Below, one piece after another: positions 8,343-19,307 of a stretch of DNA of 64,000 nt. This DNA is from DASQFI01 sp035633215 (GTDB taxonomy: Bacteria > Acidobacteriota > Vicinamibacteria > Vicinamibacterales > SCN-69-37): contig DASQFI010000045.1 of NCBI GenBank assembly GCA_035633215.1, forward strand, positions 62,001 through 126,000, given 5' to 3'. The position numbers and the translations under genes were made by a program. Below the pieces are notes generated by a model that was given only the letters and a program-made list of their open reading frames with translations, was not told where the DNA came from and ran no database searches. The stretch's first letter is position 1. The number at the start of each line of letters is the position of its first letter.

Positions 8343-9730
8343 TGGCGCGGGTGATGTACTTCGATTGTTTTGCGGGCGCGGCGGGCGACATGGTGCTCGG
8401 CGCGCTCCTCGACGCGGGGCTGCCGCTCGACGCGTTGCAACAGGCGCTCGGCAGCCTGGGTGTCGGACACGCGCTCAGGACGACCAAGGTCCTGCGCGCG
8501 GGCATCACCGCGACGCATGTGGATCTGGTGGCTGGTCCCGGACACGACGATCGTCATCAGCACACCGATGATCATGACGATCACACGCATCAGCGTGCTG
8601 ACCATCACCACGAGCACGAGCATGATCACGAACCCGGCCAGCGTGAGCCGAAGCGTCGCCGGCGGGATCGCGAAGCTGACGTCAGGGACGCGCATCAGAC
8701 CACGGGGCACTCCCACGACCATCACCACGCCGGGCACACGCAGCCGCACAGTCACGGGCACCGGTCTCTGGCCGAAATCACCCATCTGATCGGGCAGTCG
8801 GCGCTCTCGGCGGCCGGCCGCGAGCGCGCTGTCCGGCTGTTCCGCCGGATCGGCGAGGCCGAGGCGGCGATCCACGACATGTCGATTGACGAAGTGCACC
8901 TGCACGAAGTCGGCGCCGTCGATTCGATCATCGACATCGTCGGGGCCGTGTTCGCGTTCGAGTGGTTCGGGATCGACGACATCGTCGCGTCGCCGATGAA
9001 CGTCGGCGCGGGAACGGTGGAGATTGCGCATGGCGTGTTCCCGGTGCCTGCGCCCGCCACGATCCGCTTGCTGGCCGGCGTTCCCGTGTACAGCACCGGT
9101 ATTCAGGCCGAGTTGGTCACCCCGACTGGCGCGCTGCTCGTCTCGTCCTACGCGCGCGCGTACGGCCCGCTCCCGGCGATGACGGTCGATCGAATTGGCT
9201 ACGGCGCCGGCACTCGCGACCTCGGCAAAGTCCCGAACGTCCTTCGCGTCGTGATCGGCGAACGCGCGGAAGCGTCGGTCGCGCCGGCGCGCGCCGAGGC
9301 GATCGTCCAGCTCCAGTGCGAAATCGACGACATGAGCCCGCAGCTGTTCGGGCCCGTCAGCGACCAGTTGTTTGCCGCCGGCGCCCTCGACGTGTTTCTC
9401 ACGGCCGCGCAGATGAAGAAGGGCCGGCCGGGCACGCTGCTGACGGTGCTCGCCCCGCCTCACAAGCGCGAGACGATCTGCGATCTCGTGTTCCGCGAGA
9501 CGACGACCCTGGGCGTGCGGTTTCAGGATGTGTGGCGTGAGACGCTGGATCGCAAGTGGGTCGAAGTCGCGGTCACGGGCGGGACGATTCGCATGAAGGT
9601 CGCCATGCGCCGCGGGCAGGTCGTCAATGCCGCGCCCGAGTTCGATGATTGCGTCCGCGTCGCCAACGCGACCGGCCGTCCCGTCAAGATCGTCCAGGCG
9701 GAGGCGATGCGCGCATATATGGAAAAATGA
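8342..9730 (+). CDS. larC: LarC nickel insertion protein (Ni-pincer cofactor), His-rich
   Basis: LarC uses CTP hydrolysis to insert nickel into the pincer nucleotide cofactor of lactate racemase-type enzymes. The N terminus VMYFDCFAGAAGDMVLGALLDAG is diagnostic, as are HLHEVGAVDSIIDIVGA and the C-terminal EIDDMSPQLFGPV region. Unlike the split, frameshifted form in Lactiplantibacillus, this is one continuous frame of 462 residues. Residues about 68-143 form an unusually long histidine/aspartate-rich insert, likely a metal store. No larA, larB or larE lies nearby, so the client enzyme is elsewhere. ATG at 8342 chosen over 8333 because it overlaps the radC stop and gives the family N terminus. 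The stop overlaps metG by four bases. Confidence 0.9.
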   Translation: MARVMYFDCFAGAAGDMVLGALLDAGLPLDALQQALGSLGVGHALRTTKVLRAGITATHVDLVAGPGHDDRHQHTDDHDDHTHQRADHHHEHEHDHEPGQREPKRRRRDREADVRDAHQTTGHSHDHHHAGHTQPHSHGHRSLAEITHLIGQSALSAAGRERAVRLFRRIGEAEAAIHDMSIDEVHLHEVGAVDSIIDIVGAVFAFEWFGIDDIVASPMNVGAGTVEIAHGVFPVPAPATIRLLAGVPVYSTGIQAELVTPTGALLVSSYARAYGPLPAMTVDRIGYGAGTRDLGKVPNVLRVVIGERAEASVAPARAEAIVQLQCEIDDMSPQLFGPVSDQLFAAGALDVFLTAAQMKKGRPGTLLTVLAPPHKRETICDLVFRETTTLGVRFQDVWRETLDRKWVEVAVTGGTIRMKVAMRRGQVVNAAPEFDDCVRVANATGRPVKIVQAEAMRAYMEK

Positions 9731-11712
9731 CCTTCTATCTCACCACTGCCATCGACTACGTCAACAACCGGCCCCACCTCGGGACGGCTTACGAAAAGAT
9801 CGCGGCCGACGTCATCGCGCGCTACAAGCGGCTGGCTGGCTTCGATGTGCGCTTCGTCATGGGCAACGACGAGCACTCGCAGAACGTCCACAAGAAGGCG
9901 CGCGAGCTGAATCTCGACCCGCTCGAGTACTGCAACCGGATGGAAGGGGAATTCCGCGACGTCTGGAAGCGTCTCAACATTTCCTTCGACGATTTCATTC
10001 GTACGACCGAGCCCCGTCATCGCCGCGCGGTGCAGACACTGCTCGAACGGTCGCGCGAGGCCGGCGACATCTATGAAGGCGTCTACGAAGGCTGGTACTG
10101 CGTGTCGTGCGAGGCGTTCAAGCAGGAAAAAGACCTGGTGGACGGGTTGTGTCCGATCCATCGGCGCAAACCGGAGTGGATCAAGGAGCGCAATCACTTC
10201 TTCCGCCTCTCGGCGTATCGGGATCGACTGATCCAGCACTACGAGGACCATCCGGACTTCGTCGTGCCCGAGTCGAGACGCAACGAGATGCTGCGGCTGC
10301 TCGAAGCCGGCCTCGAGGACATCTCGGTCAGCCGGGCAGGGCAGGCGTGGGGCATTCCGGTGCCGTTCGATCCGTCGAGCGTCGTGTACGTCTGGTACGA
10401 CGCGCTGATCAACTACGCCGCGGCTGTCGGGTACGGTCAGGATCAGGCGCTCTTCGACACGTGGTGGCCGGCGAACCTCCATCTCGTCGGCAAGGACATC
10501 ACCCGCTTTCATTGCGTCGTCTGGCCGGCCATGCTGATGAGCGCCGGGGTCGCGCCGCCGCGGCAGGTGTTCGGTCATGGCTGGGTGCTCACGAAAGGGC
10601 AGAAACTCAGCAAGTCGCTCGGCACGGTCCTCGACCCGCTCGACGCCGCGGACCGGTTCGGGCCGGATCCGCTGCGGTTGTATCTCGTCAAGGAGATCGT
10701 CTTCGGATCCGACGGCGAGTTCACGTGGGATCGCTTCGAAGAGAAATACAACGTCGATCTGGCGAACAACCTGGGGAATCTCGTGAACCGCGTGACCGCC
10801 ATGACCGAGCGGTATCGCGACAGCCGCCTCATGGGGACCGCCCCGAATGAAGCGATGACGATCGTCGCGGGCGGGTGCGTCGAGGAATATCGCACGGCGA
10901 TGGACCGCTTCGCGCTCGACGCCGCGTTCCGGCAGGCGTTCCGCCTGGTGGACGCGACGAACGAGTACATTGCCGCGAGCGAGCCCTGGTCGCTGGCCAG
11001 GCGCGACGATGGGCAGCGGGCGCTCGACGAGGTGCTGTGGACGGCCGCCGAGGCCCTTCGCGTGGCTGCCGTGCTGCTCGGGCCGGCGATGCCTGGATCG
11101 GGCGACGAGATCCTGCGTCGCGTCGGCGCGCCGGCCTCGAGCGACGCCCGAGGGCTCCTAAATCTAGACCAGGACGCGGCGTTTGCCTCGTCCGGACAAC
11201 GCACGCTCCTCCGCAAGGATCCCTTGTGGCCGCGCCTCGAACCGGACGAAGATGCGGCCGCCGTTTCAGTCAAGGAGCCTAGAGTGACCGATCAACCGAA
11301 GCCCGACGTCGTCGCGCCGCCCGCGTCATCCTCATCGGCACCAGCCCCGGCGGCGCCCCCGGCCCCGGCGGCTGCCCCCGCCGACAACCGCATCTCGATC
11401 GACGAGTTCATGAAAATCGATCTCCGGGTCGCCCGCGTGACCGCCGCCGAGCGCGTGCCGAATTCGAAGAAGCTGATAACGATGAACATCGATCTCGGCA
11501 CCGAGCAGCGCACCATCGTCGCCGGCATCGCCGAGGCGTATGAGGCCGAGGCGCTGGTTGGCCGCCACGTCGCGATCGTCGCGAACCTCAAGCCGGCCAA
11601 GCTCATGGGGATCGAATCGAACGGGATGGTGCTCGCGGCCAGTCCGGACGGTGGCAAGCCCATCCTCGTGGCGTTTGACGTTCCGCCCGTCCCGGGCACC
11701 CGTGTGCGGTGA
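9727..11712 (+). CDS. metG: methionyl-tRNA synthetase with C-terminal tRNA-binding domain
   Basis: Charges tRNA-Met. The 661-residue protein starts MTFYLTTAIDYVNNRPHLGTAYE, containing the HIGH-equivalent PHLG. A single zinc-knuckle-like CVSCEAF...C lies near residue 125. The KMSKS motif is KLSKS at residues 293-297. An anticodon-binding helical domain follows, then a low-complexity Ala/Pro/Ser linker (about residues 530-555) and a C-terminal EMAP/Trbp111 OB-fold domain (EFMKIDLRVARV ... NLKPAKLMGIESNGMVLAA) that dimerises and binds tRNA. ATG at 9727 overlaps the larC stop (ATGA). The TGA stop directly abuts a palindrome. Confidence 0.97.
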   Translation: MTFYLTTAIDYVNNRPHLGTAYEKIAADVIARYKRLAGFDVRFVMGNDEHSQNVHKKARELNLDPLEYCNRMEGEFRDVWKRLNISFDDFIRTTEPRHRRAVQTLLERSREAGDIYEGVYEGWYCVSCEAFKQEKDLVDGLCPIHRRKPEWIKERNHFFRLSAYRDRLIQHYEDHPDFVVPESRRNEMLRLLEAGLEDISVSRAGQAWGIPVPFDPSSVVYVWYDALINYAAAVGYGQDQALFDTWWPANLHLVGKDITRFHCVVWPAMLMSAGVAPPRQVFGHGWVLTKGQKLSKSLGTVLDPLDAADRFGPDPLRLYLVKEIVFGSDGEFTWDRFEEKYNVDLANNLGNLVNRVTAMTERYRDSRLMGTAPNEAMTIVAGGCVEEYRTAMDRFALDAAFRQAFRLVDATNEYIAASEPWSLARRDDGQRALDEVLWTAAEALRVAAVLLGPAMPGSGDEILRRVGAPASSDARGLLNLDQDAAFASSGQRTLLRKDPLWPRLEPDEDAAAVSVKEPRVTDQPKPDVVAPPASSSSAPAPAAPPAPAAAPADNRISIDEFMKIDLRVARVTAAERVPNSKKLITMNIDLGTEQRTIVAGIAEAYEAEALVGRHVAIVANLKPAKLMGIESNGMVLAASPDGGKPILVAFDVPPVPGTRVR

Positions 11713-11713
11713 A

Positions 11714-11812
11714 GGGGTCAGGTCTTGGATTGTAAGGTTTGGGTGCGGATCGCAAGGTTGTAATACAAGAACGCAACCAGGTGCGAAACCTTGCAATCCA
11801 AGACCTGACCCC
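11714..11812. repeat. long palindromic element, GGGGTCAGGTCTTGG family
   Basis: Arms 11714-11740 and 11786-11812 (27 bases) pair with one mismatch; the 45-base interior contains further short complementary pieces (AAGGTTG / CAACC). It begins two bases after the metG stop and ends five bases before the tatD ATG. Such GGGGTCAGGTCTTG palindromes resemble REP-type non-autonomous repeats; no transposase is present in the window. Confidence 0.88.
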
Positions 11813-11817
11813 ATGAC

Positions 11818-12624
11818 ATGACAGACTCTCATTGCCACCTCGCCGACGAGGCGTTTGCAGCGGATCTCGACGCCGTTGTGACACGCGCGCGCGAGGCCGG
11901 CGTGTCGAAGGCGCTTTGCATTCTCTCCGCGGATGAACCCGAGGAGCTGGCGCGTGCCCCGCTCGTGAGACAGGCATGGCCGGACGTCGAATTTGCCGCC
12001 GCCGTGCATCCCCACCGCGCCAAGCCGTACGCGGAGCGGCCCGTTGACGCGGCGGAGGCGACGCGGGCGGCGATCGCGGCGACGCGGGCCGTCGCCGTGG
12101 GGGAAATCGGTCTCGACTATCACTACGATTTCTCGCCGCGCGACGTCCAGCGCGAGGTCTTTGCCGCGCAGATCGCGCTGGCGGTCGAGCTGGACACGCC
12201 GGTGGTGATTCACACGCGCGAAGCGACCGACGACACGCTCGCGGTCCTGCGGGAGGCCGGGCGCGGACGCGTCCGTGCCGTCATGCACTGCTTCAGCGGT
12301 TCGCTGGACGACGCGCGCCGCGCCCTCGAGCTGGGCTTCTACATCTCGCTGGCCGGCATTCTCACGTTCCCCAAGGCTGGGGCGCTGCGCGACGTCGCCG
12401 CGTTCGTGCCCGACGATCGCGTGCTGGTCGAAACCGACGCGCCGTTTCTCGCGCCGGTTCCGCATCGCGGCAAACGGAACGAGCCGGCCTGGGTCGCCGA
12501 GACACTCAAGCAGCTGGCTGCTTTGCGATCGCAAGCGCCCGAGGAAATGAGCGCGCGCGTGACCGCGAATTTCGACGCATTCGTCGGTCGCCGCGTTGAC
12601 ACTCCAGCGAAACCTATGGTCTGA
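11818..12624 (+). CDS. tatD: TatD-family metal-dependent deoxyribonuclease
   Basis: TIM-barrel hydrolase of the TatD/YcfH family, implicated in DNA repair or turnover. Metal ligands are recognisable: DSHCHL at the N terminus, AVGEIGLDYHYDFSP (catalytic Glu), PVVIHTREA, MHCFSGS and ETDAPFLAPVPHRGKRNEP near the C terminus. Length 268 is standard. ATG at 11818 lies 5 bases after a long palindrome and lacks a recognisable Shine-Dalgarno sequence. It precedes the prenyl synthase gene closely; in many bacteria tatD sits beside metG, as here. Confidence 0.93.
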   Translation: MTDSHCHLADEAFAADLDAVVTRAREAGVSKALCILSADEPEELARAPLVRQAWPDVEFAAAVHPHRAKPYAERPVDAAEATRAAIAATRAVAVGEIGLDYHYDFSPRDVQREVFAAQIALAVELDTPVVIHTREATDDTLAVLREAGRGRVRAVMHCFSGSLDDARRALELGFYISLAGILTFPKAGALRDVAAFVPDDRVLVETDAPFLAPVPHRGKRNEPAWVAETLKQLAALRSQAPEEMSARVTANFDAFVGRRVDTPAKPMV

Positions 12625-12643
12625 TGCCCGCAGGTTTTGTCGC

Positions 12644-13672
12644 GTGAGCCTTCAGGCGAGACCAGTTCCGGTGACTTCCTCCGCCGCATCCGTTCCGGGC
12701 CTCGCCGAGATCTTCGAGCCCGTGCGCGAGGCGCTGGCCCGCGTTGAGCGCGAGTTCGCGCGGCATCTGGAATCACGCGTCGAGCTGATCCCGCAGATGG
12801 GCAAATACGTGCAGATGAGCGGCGGCAAGCGCGTCCGCCCGGCCGTCCTGCTCATGGCGGCCCGCCTGTGCGGCTACACGGGCGAGCGCGCCGTGCTGAA
12901 CGCGGCTGTCGTCGAGTTCATCCACACGGCGACGCTGGTCCATGACGACATCATCGACGGCGCGCACACGCGCCGGGGCCGGCTGACCGCGCACTCGCGA
13001 TGGGGCAGCGACCTCACCGTGCTCCTCGGCGACTACCTCTACATCCGGTCCATGGCGATGGCCCTCACGCAGGACTCGCTCGAGGTCGTCCGCCTGCTGT
13101 GCGAGGTCACGCTCCGGATGATCGAGGGCGAGCTGTACCAGCTGACGAAGACCGGCGACGCGGCCATCACCGAGGACGAGCACCTCGAGATCATCCGGCG
13201 CAAGACCGCGTTTCTGTTTTCGGGCTGCGCGGAAATCGGCGGTCTGCTCGGCGAGTGCACGCCCGAACAGCGCGTCGCGCTCCGCGAATACGGCTTCAAC
13301 CTCGGGATCGCGTTCCAGATCGTCGACGATGTGCTGGACTACACGGCGCAGGAGGCGGCGCTCGGGAAGCCGATTGGCGGCGACCTGCGCGAAGGCAAGG
13401 TCACGCTGCCGGTGATTCTCCTGCTCCAGCGCACGGGGCCCGACGTCGCCGCGCTCATCCAGCGCGTCGTCTCCGACGGCGAGATCACGCCCGACACCTG
13501 GCGGACAATCAAGGACTTGCTCGCGAGCCACGGCGCGGTCGAGACTGCGTTCGAGCGCGCCGTCGGGTACGGCGAGCGGGCGAAGGAGCACCTCGTCGCC
13601 GCGTTTCCGGCCTCGACCGAGCGCGACGGCCTCGTGGCGCTCACGGACTACGTGCTCAGCCGAGATCGCTGA
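12644..13672 (+). CDS. trans-polyprenyl diphosphate synthase (octaprenyl/heptaprenyl type)
   Basis: Condenses isopentenyl diphosphate into a long all-trans prenyl chain, usually the side chain of quinones. The first Asp-rich motif is ATLVHDDIIDGAHTRRG, the second is FQIVDDVLDYTA, with the GKRVRPAVLLMAARL substrate segment before them. About 342 residues, normal for the family. Chain length is set by residues ahead of the first Asp motif and I cannot fix it. Start: GTG 12644 is chosen because it follows the tatD stop; GTG 12671 is a shorter alternative, and neither has a strong ribosome site. Confidence 0.88.
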   Translation: MSLQARPVPVTSSAASVPGLAEIFEPVREALARVEREFARHLESRVELIPQMGKYVQMSGGKRVRPAVLLMAARLCGYTGERAVLNAAVVEFIHTATLVHDDIIDGAHTRRGRLTAHSRWGSDLTVLLGDYLYIRSMAMALTQDSLEVVRLLCEVTLRMIEGELYQLTKTGDAAITEDEHLEIIRRKTAFLFSGCAEIGGLLGECTPEQRVALREYGFNLGIAFQIVDDVLDYTAQEAALGKPIGGDLREGKVTLPVILLLQRTGPDVAALIQRVVSDGEITPDTWRTIKDLLASHGAVETAFERAVGYGERAKEHLVAAFPASTERDGLVALTDYVLSRDR

Positions 13673-13756
13673 CAGGCCCCAGGCTAAAGGCCCTGGGCCC
13701 AAGCAGATTGTTGCTGCTGAAGGCACGTGGGCCTTGGGCCATGGGCCTTGGGCCTG
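13673..13756. repeat. imperfect palindrome of AGGCCCAAGGCCC type
   Basis: Left arm about 13673-13700 and right arm about 13729-13756 are imperfect inverted copies rich in GGGCCTTGGGCC; the right part also contains internal tandem copies of that unit. It occupies the whole gap between the prenyl synthase and ligA. A similar GGCCCCAGGCCC stretch lies between the microcompartment shell gene and the aldehyde dehydrogenase at 45563-45575. Confidence 0.65.
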
Positions 13757-13766
13757 ACTGCGACAG

Positions 13767-15791
13767 ATGTCCACGGCCGCCGCCCGCATCTCCGAACTTC
13801 GCGCGCTGATCCGCTACCACGAAGAGCGGTACTACGTTCAGGACAGCCCCGAGATCTCGGACGCCGAATTCGACGAGCTGATCCGCGAGCTCATCGCGCT
13901 CGAGGACGCGCACCCCGAGCTGCGCGATCCCGACTCGCCCACGCACCGGGTCGGCGGCCGGCCGGCCGAAGGGTTCGGGACCGTCGAGCACCTGACACCG
14001 ATGCTCAGCCTCGAAAACGCGTACAGCGAGGACGAGCTGCGCGAGTTCCACGCGCGCATCTGCCGCGTGTTTGGGCGCGCCATCGACGCGCCGCTCGGCT
14101 ACGTCGCCGAGCTCAAGATCGACGGCGTCAGCCTCGCGCTCACGTACGAACACGGCCGGCTCGTGCGCGGCGTCACGAGAGGCGACGGCATTCGCGGCGA
14201 GAACGTCACGTCGAACGTTCGGGTCGTCCGGACGATTCCGCCGGCGCTGAAGGGTCACGCGCCGGAACGCATGGAGATTCGCGGGGAGGTGTACCTTCCC
14301 CGTGCCGTGTTCCTGAAGATGAACGACGAGCGCGAGCAGGCGGGGCTGCCCGCGTTCGCCAATCCGCGCAACGCGGCCGCGGGCGCGCTCCGGACGCTGG
14401 ACTCGCGCGCGGTCGCCAGGCGCGGTCTCAGCGCCTACACGTATCAGATCGTCCTGCCGGAGGGCACCGAACCGCCGGTCGCGACTCACACCGACGCGCT
14501 GCGTCAGCTCGAAGCGTGGGGCAGCCCGGTCGAACCGAACTGGAAGCGGTGCGATGGCCTGGACGCGCTCGTGGAGTTCTGCCGGATCTGGCGCGACGAG
14601 CGGCGCACGCTCGAATTCGAGACGGACGGCGTCGTCATCAAGCTCGACGACCTGGCGCTGCGCCGGCAACTCGGCACGACGGCGAAGTTTCCCCGGTGGG
14701 CGGTCGCGTTCAAGTTTCCGGCCGAACAGGCGGTGACGCGGCTCCTCAAGATCGACACGAACGTCGGCCGGACGGGCGCGGTGACGCCGTTTGCCGTGCT
14801 GGAACCGGTGCGCCTGAGCGGCACGATGGTGCAGATGGCGACGCTGCACAACGAGCAGGAGGTTGCGCGCCGGGACATCCGAGAGGGCGATCTCGTCCGC
14901 ATCGAGAAGGGCGGCGACATCATCCCGAAAGTGCTCGGTCCGGTGCTGGAAGCGCGCGAGGGCGATCCGCCGAAGTGGCAGATGCCGACGGCCTGCAAGT
15001 TCTGCGGGAGCGCGCTCGTCAAGCCCGAGGAAGAGGTCATCTGGCGATGCGAGAACGCGTCGTGTCCGGCGCGAATTCGTCGCGGGCTCGAGCACTTCGC
15101 CTCCAGGCGCGCGATGAACATCGAAGGCCTCGGCGAGTCGCTCGTCGATCAGCTCGTGTCGACCGGACTCGTGCGCGACTACGCCGATCTGTACGCCCTG
15201 ACGGTCGACCAGGTCGCGGCGCTCGAGCGGATGGGCAGGAAGTCGGCGACCACCCTGATCGGCGAGATCGACGCCAGCCGAACCGCCGAGCTCTCGAGGC
15301 TCCTGTACGCGATTGGCATCCGTCACGTCGGCGAAGGCGGCGCGCGGGCGCTCGCGCGCGCGTTTCGATCGATGCCGGCGCTCCGCGCCGCGACCATCGA
15401 AGCGCTGCAGGTCGTGCCCGACATCGGGCCGGTCGTCGCGCAGGCCGTGAAGAGTTTTCTCGGCGAGCCGACGAACGCGGCGCTGATCGATCGGCTCGCC
15501 GCGGCGGGCGTGCGGATGGAGGATGAAGCCGGCGACGAGCCGACCGTCGCCGACACGCCGCTCGCCGGTCAGACGTTCGTGATCACGGGCACGCTCGACG
15601 CGATGAGCCGCGAGGAGGCCGCCGAAGCGATCGTCCGGCTCGGGGGCAAAGTGAGCGGGTCTATCAGCCGAAAAACCAGTGGGCTGATCGTGGGCCGCGA
15701 GGCCGGCAGCAAGCTCGAAAAGGCCCGATCGCTTGGCGTCCGCGAGCTCGATGAGGCCGCATTTCTCGCACTTATAATGAGAAAAGAATGA
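13767..15791 (+). CDS. ligA: NAD-dependent DNA ligase LigA
   Basis: Seals nicks in replication and repair using NAD. 674 residues, full length. The N-terminal domain Ia (RYHEERYYVQDSPEISDAEFD) binds NMN; the adenylated lysine is K117 in ELKIDGVSLAL. An OB fold follows, then a four-cysteine zinc finger (CKFC ... CENASCPAR, about residues 410-435), helix-hairpin-helix repeats and a C-terminal BRCT domain (LAGQTFVITGTLDAMSREEA). ATG at 13767 lies just after a palindrome. The end overlaps the htrA-like gene by four bases (ATGA). Confidence 0.98.
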   Translation: MSTAAARISELRALIRYHEERYYVQDSPEISDAEFDELIRELIALEDAHPELRDPDSPTHRVGGRPAEGFGTVEHLTPMLSLENAYSEDELREFHARICRVFGRAIDAPLGYVAELKIDGVSLALTYEHGRLVRGVTRGDGIRGENVTSNVRVVRTIPPALKGHAPERMEIRGEVYLPRAVFLKMNDEREQAGLPAFANPRNAAAGALRTLDSRAVARRGLSAYTYQIVLPEGTEPPVATHTDALRQLEAWGSPVEPNWKRCDGLDALVEFCRIWRDERRTLEFETDGVVIKLDDLALRRQLGTTAKFPRWAVAFKFPAEQAVTRLLKIDTNVGRTGAVTPFAVLEPVRLSGTMVQMATLHNEQEVARRDIREGDLVRIEKGGDIIPKVLGPVLEAREGDPPKWQMPTACKFCGSALVKPEEEVIWRCENASCPARIRRGLEHFASRRAMNIEGLGESLVDQLVSTGLVRDYADLYALTVDQVAALERMGRKSATTLIGEIDASRTAELSRLLYAIGIRHVGEGGARALARAFRSMPALRAATIEALQVVPDIGPVVAQAVKSFLGEPTNAALIDRLAAAGVRMEDEAGDEPTVADTPLAGQTFVITGTLDAMSREEAAEAIVRLGGKVSGSISRKTSGLIVGREAGSKLEKARSLGVRELDEAAFLALIMRKE

Positions 15792-17292
15792 CCCGTCAGA
15801 CGTTCGGCTACGTCGCGCTCACCGCCGTCGTGAGCTTCCTCCTCGGCGTCGTCGCGACCGGCACGCGGCCGGGTCGTCCGACGGAAGAACTGCCCGTGCG
15901 TCCGGGGGCGAACGCCGGGACGCCGATCACAATTGCGTCAGAGTCCTCGACCGCCCCCGGGGAAGGCGCCTCGGGTCAGACCATCGATTTTGCCGCCGTG
16001 GCGGCCCGCATGAATGCCGCCGTCGTGAACGTGGATGCCGCGTCGCGCGGGACCGACCCCCGCGGGCGGACCGCGCCGCGCTGGCGCCGCGACCTGGGTG
16101 ACGATCCCAACGCGCCGCACGAGGGCTCCGGCAGCGGGTTCATCATCGACGCCGCCGGCTTCATCCTGACGAACTATCACGTCGTCGAAGGCGCCGACCG
16201 CATCACGATCACGCTCGGCGACGGCCGCGTGTTCAAGGCGGAGCTGGTCGGCATCGATCCGGCCATCGACGTCGCGCTGTTGCGCATTGCCGTGAACGGT
16301 CCGATCCCGGTCGCGCCGCTCGGCGATTCCGACACGCTGCGCGTCGGCGAGTGGGTCTGCGCGATCGGCAACCCGCTCGGGTACGTCCACTCGGTCACGG
16401 TCGGCGTCGTGAGTTTCCTCGGCCGCAAGCTGTTCGATCAGAGCCTCGACGCATTCATCCAGACCGACGCCGCCATCAGCTTCGGCAACAGCGGCGGGCC
16501 GCTCATCAACAGCCGCGGGCAGGTCGTCGGCATGACGACGGCGATCAGCGCGCAGGCGTCGAATATCGGATTTGCGATTCCGATCGCCCAGGTTGTGGCG
16601 GTGCTGCCGCAGCTTCGCGAGAACGGCCGCGTGGCGCGGGGCTACATCGGCGTCGGACTCACTGACCTCACCCCCGCGCTTCATCGCGCGCTCGGGCTCG
16701 ATCCCGAGCGCGGCGCGCTCGTGCAGGACGTTTCGCCCGGCACGCCCGCGGATCGCGCCGGACTCAGGCCGTACGACGTCATCGTCGGCGCCGATCACCG
16801 GCCGATTCGCTCGGACGAGGACTTGATCCGGTACATCGCCGGCCGGCAGCCGGGATCGCAGGCGATGCTCGAGGTCTGGCGCGACGGCGGCGCGCGGCAG
16901 GTGTCGGTGAAGCTCACCGAGCGGCCGCTGCCGCAGTCCACGCGCTCGCGCAATCAGGTTTCCCAACAAGTCCGGCCCGCGGCCGGTCAGGACATGGGCC
17001 CGCTCGGCATCAGCGTCAAGGACCTCGACGCGGCGACGATGGTGCGGCAGGGGATTCCGTCGGGCCTCCAGGGCGTGCTCGTCGTGGACGTGGACTCGGC
17101 CGGCCCTGCCCGTCTCGCGCGCCTTCGCGCCGGCCACGTGCTGCTCGAGATCAATCGCCACCGGGTCGCCAGCGTCGCGGAATTCCAGGAGGTCGTCTCC
17201 GCGCTGCCGCCGGGCGCGACCGTGGCCGTCATGATCTACGATCAGCTCACCGACCAGCGGGTGATTGCGACCATCAATCCCGATTCGCGCCC

Positions 17293-17296
<4 letters not shown>
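15788..17296 (+). CDS. HtrA/DegP-type serine protease with two PDZ domains
   Basis: Periplasmic quality-control protease/chaperone of family S1C. An N-terminal hydrophobic segment (about residues 7-25) is a membrane anchor or uncleaved signal. The catalytic triad is H131 (NYHVVEGAD), D161 (IDVALLRI) and S235 (GNSGGPLIN). PDZ1 begins at RGYIGVGLTDLTP and PDZ2 at GPLGISVKDL, giving 502 residues in total. It overlaps ligA upstream and the NtrC-like regulator downstream by ATGA, so ligA, protease and regulator may form one transcript; a link between the protease and the regulator in envelope stress is an inference from position only. Confidence 0.93.
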
Positions 17297-18672
<1,376 letters not shown>

Positions 18673-18705
18673 GTGCGCCAAGTGCGCTAGGATCGATCAT
18701 TCCGT

Positions 18706-19157
18706 CACAGCGGGCCAGACGATCGCCGCGCCGGAACGCCGCAAGGCGCGAAGGCGGGGAGGAAAGTCCGAACTCCGCAGGGCAGTGCGCCGGGTAACAC
18801 CCGGTCGGGGCAACCCGAAGGACAGTGGCACAGAAAACATACCGCTCACCGTAGCCCGAAGCCCGCAAGGGCGGAGGGCGAAGGTGAGTAAGGGTGAAAA
18901 GGTGCGGTAAGAGCGCACCGCATCTGTCGTGAGGCAGATGGCACGCAAAACCCCGCACGGAGCAAGGCCAAATAGGGAGGCGCCCCGCGCCGGCGTGCAA
19001 ACGCTGCGCGCGACGGGAAAGCGGATGGTCCCGTCCGAAGCCTCCGGGTAGGCTGCTCGAGCCCGTCAGCAATGCCGGGCCTAGAGGAATGATCGTTACG
19101 CCGGCTCGGCCGCAAGGTCGCGACGGCGGACAGAATTCGGCTTACGGCCTCGCTGTG
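18706..19157 (+). ncRNA. rnpB: RNase P RNA, type A
   Basis: Catalytic RNA that trims the 5' leaders of tRNA precursors. The conserved blocks occur in the right order: GAGGAAAGTCCGAACTCC (about 18757), GGCAGTGCGCCGGGTAACACC, ACAGAAAACATACCGC, GTGAGTAAGGGTGAAAAGGTGCGGTAAGAGCGCACCG, GGAGCAAGGCCAAATAGG, GGCTGCTCGAG, and the final ACAGAATTCGGCTTA (about 19130). The ends are set by helix P1, CACAGCGGGCC (18706-18716) with GGCCTCGCTGTG (19146-19157). About 452 nt. It follows the regulator gene by 33 bases. Confidence 0.97.
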
Positions 19158-19173
19158 GCGGAACCTCTTTTAG

Positions 19174-19270
19174 CCGGGGAGCTTCGCTTCCCGGACCCCT
19201 CTACTCGCTCGCTCGCGGGGGCCCCGATGCCCCGCTCCGCTCGCGAGGCGCGCGCCGTCGGCGCGCGTGC
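19174..19270. repeat. GC-rich CCGGGGaGCTTCGC element, copy 1
   Basis: A ~97-bp GC-rich element starting CCGGGGAGCTTCGCTTCCCGG (a hairpin) followed by CGCTCGCTCGCGGGGGCCCC and GCTCCGCTCGCG. It lies between rnpB and the amidohydrolase. Clearly related sequences are at 32206-32303 (same orientation) and 47131-47203 (inverted), each also directly upstream of a gene. The first hairpin could terminate rnpB. Confidence 0.75.
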
Positions 19271-19307
19271 AGGAACTCCTTCATATCCTCGAGGCTCCCG
19301 GACTGCG

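Noticed and set aside
8342..9730. Programmed frameshift in larC, as known for split LarC1/LarC2
   Set aside because: The frame is continuous through both halves.
13727..15526. Long open frame of about 600 codons overlapping ligA
   Set aside because: It is a GC-driven shadow frame, very rich in Arg and Ala, on top of a full-length LigA.
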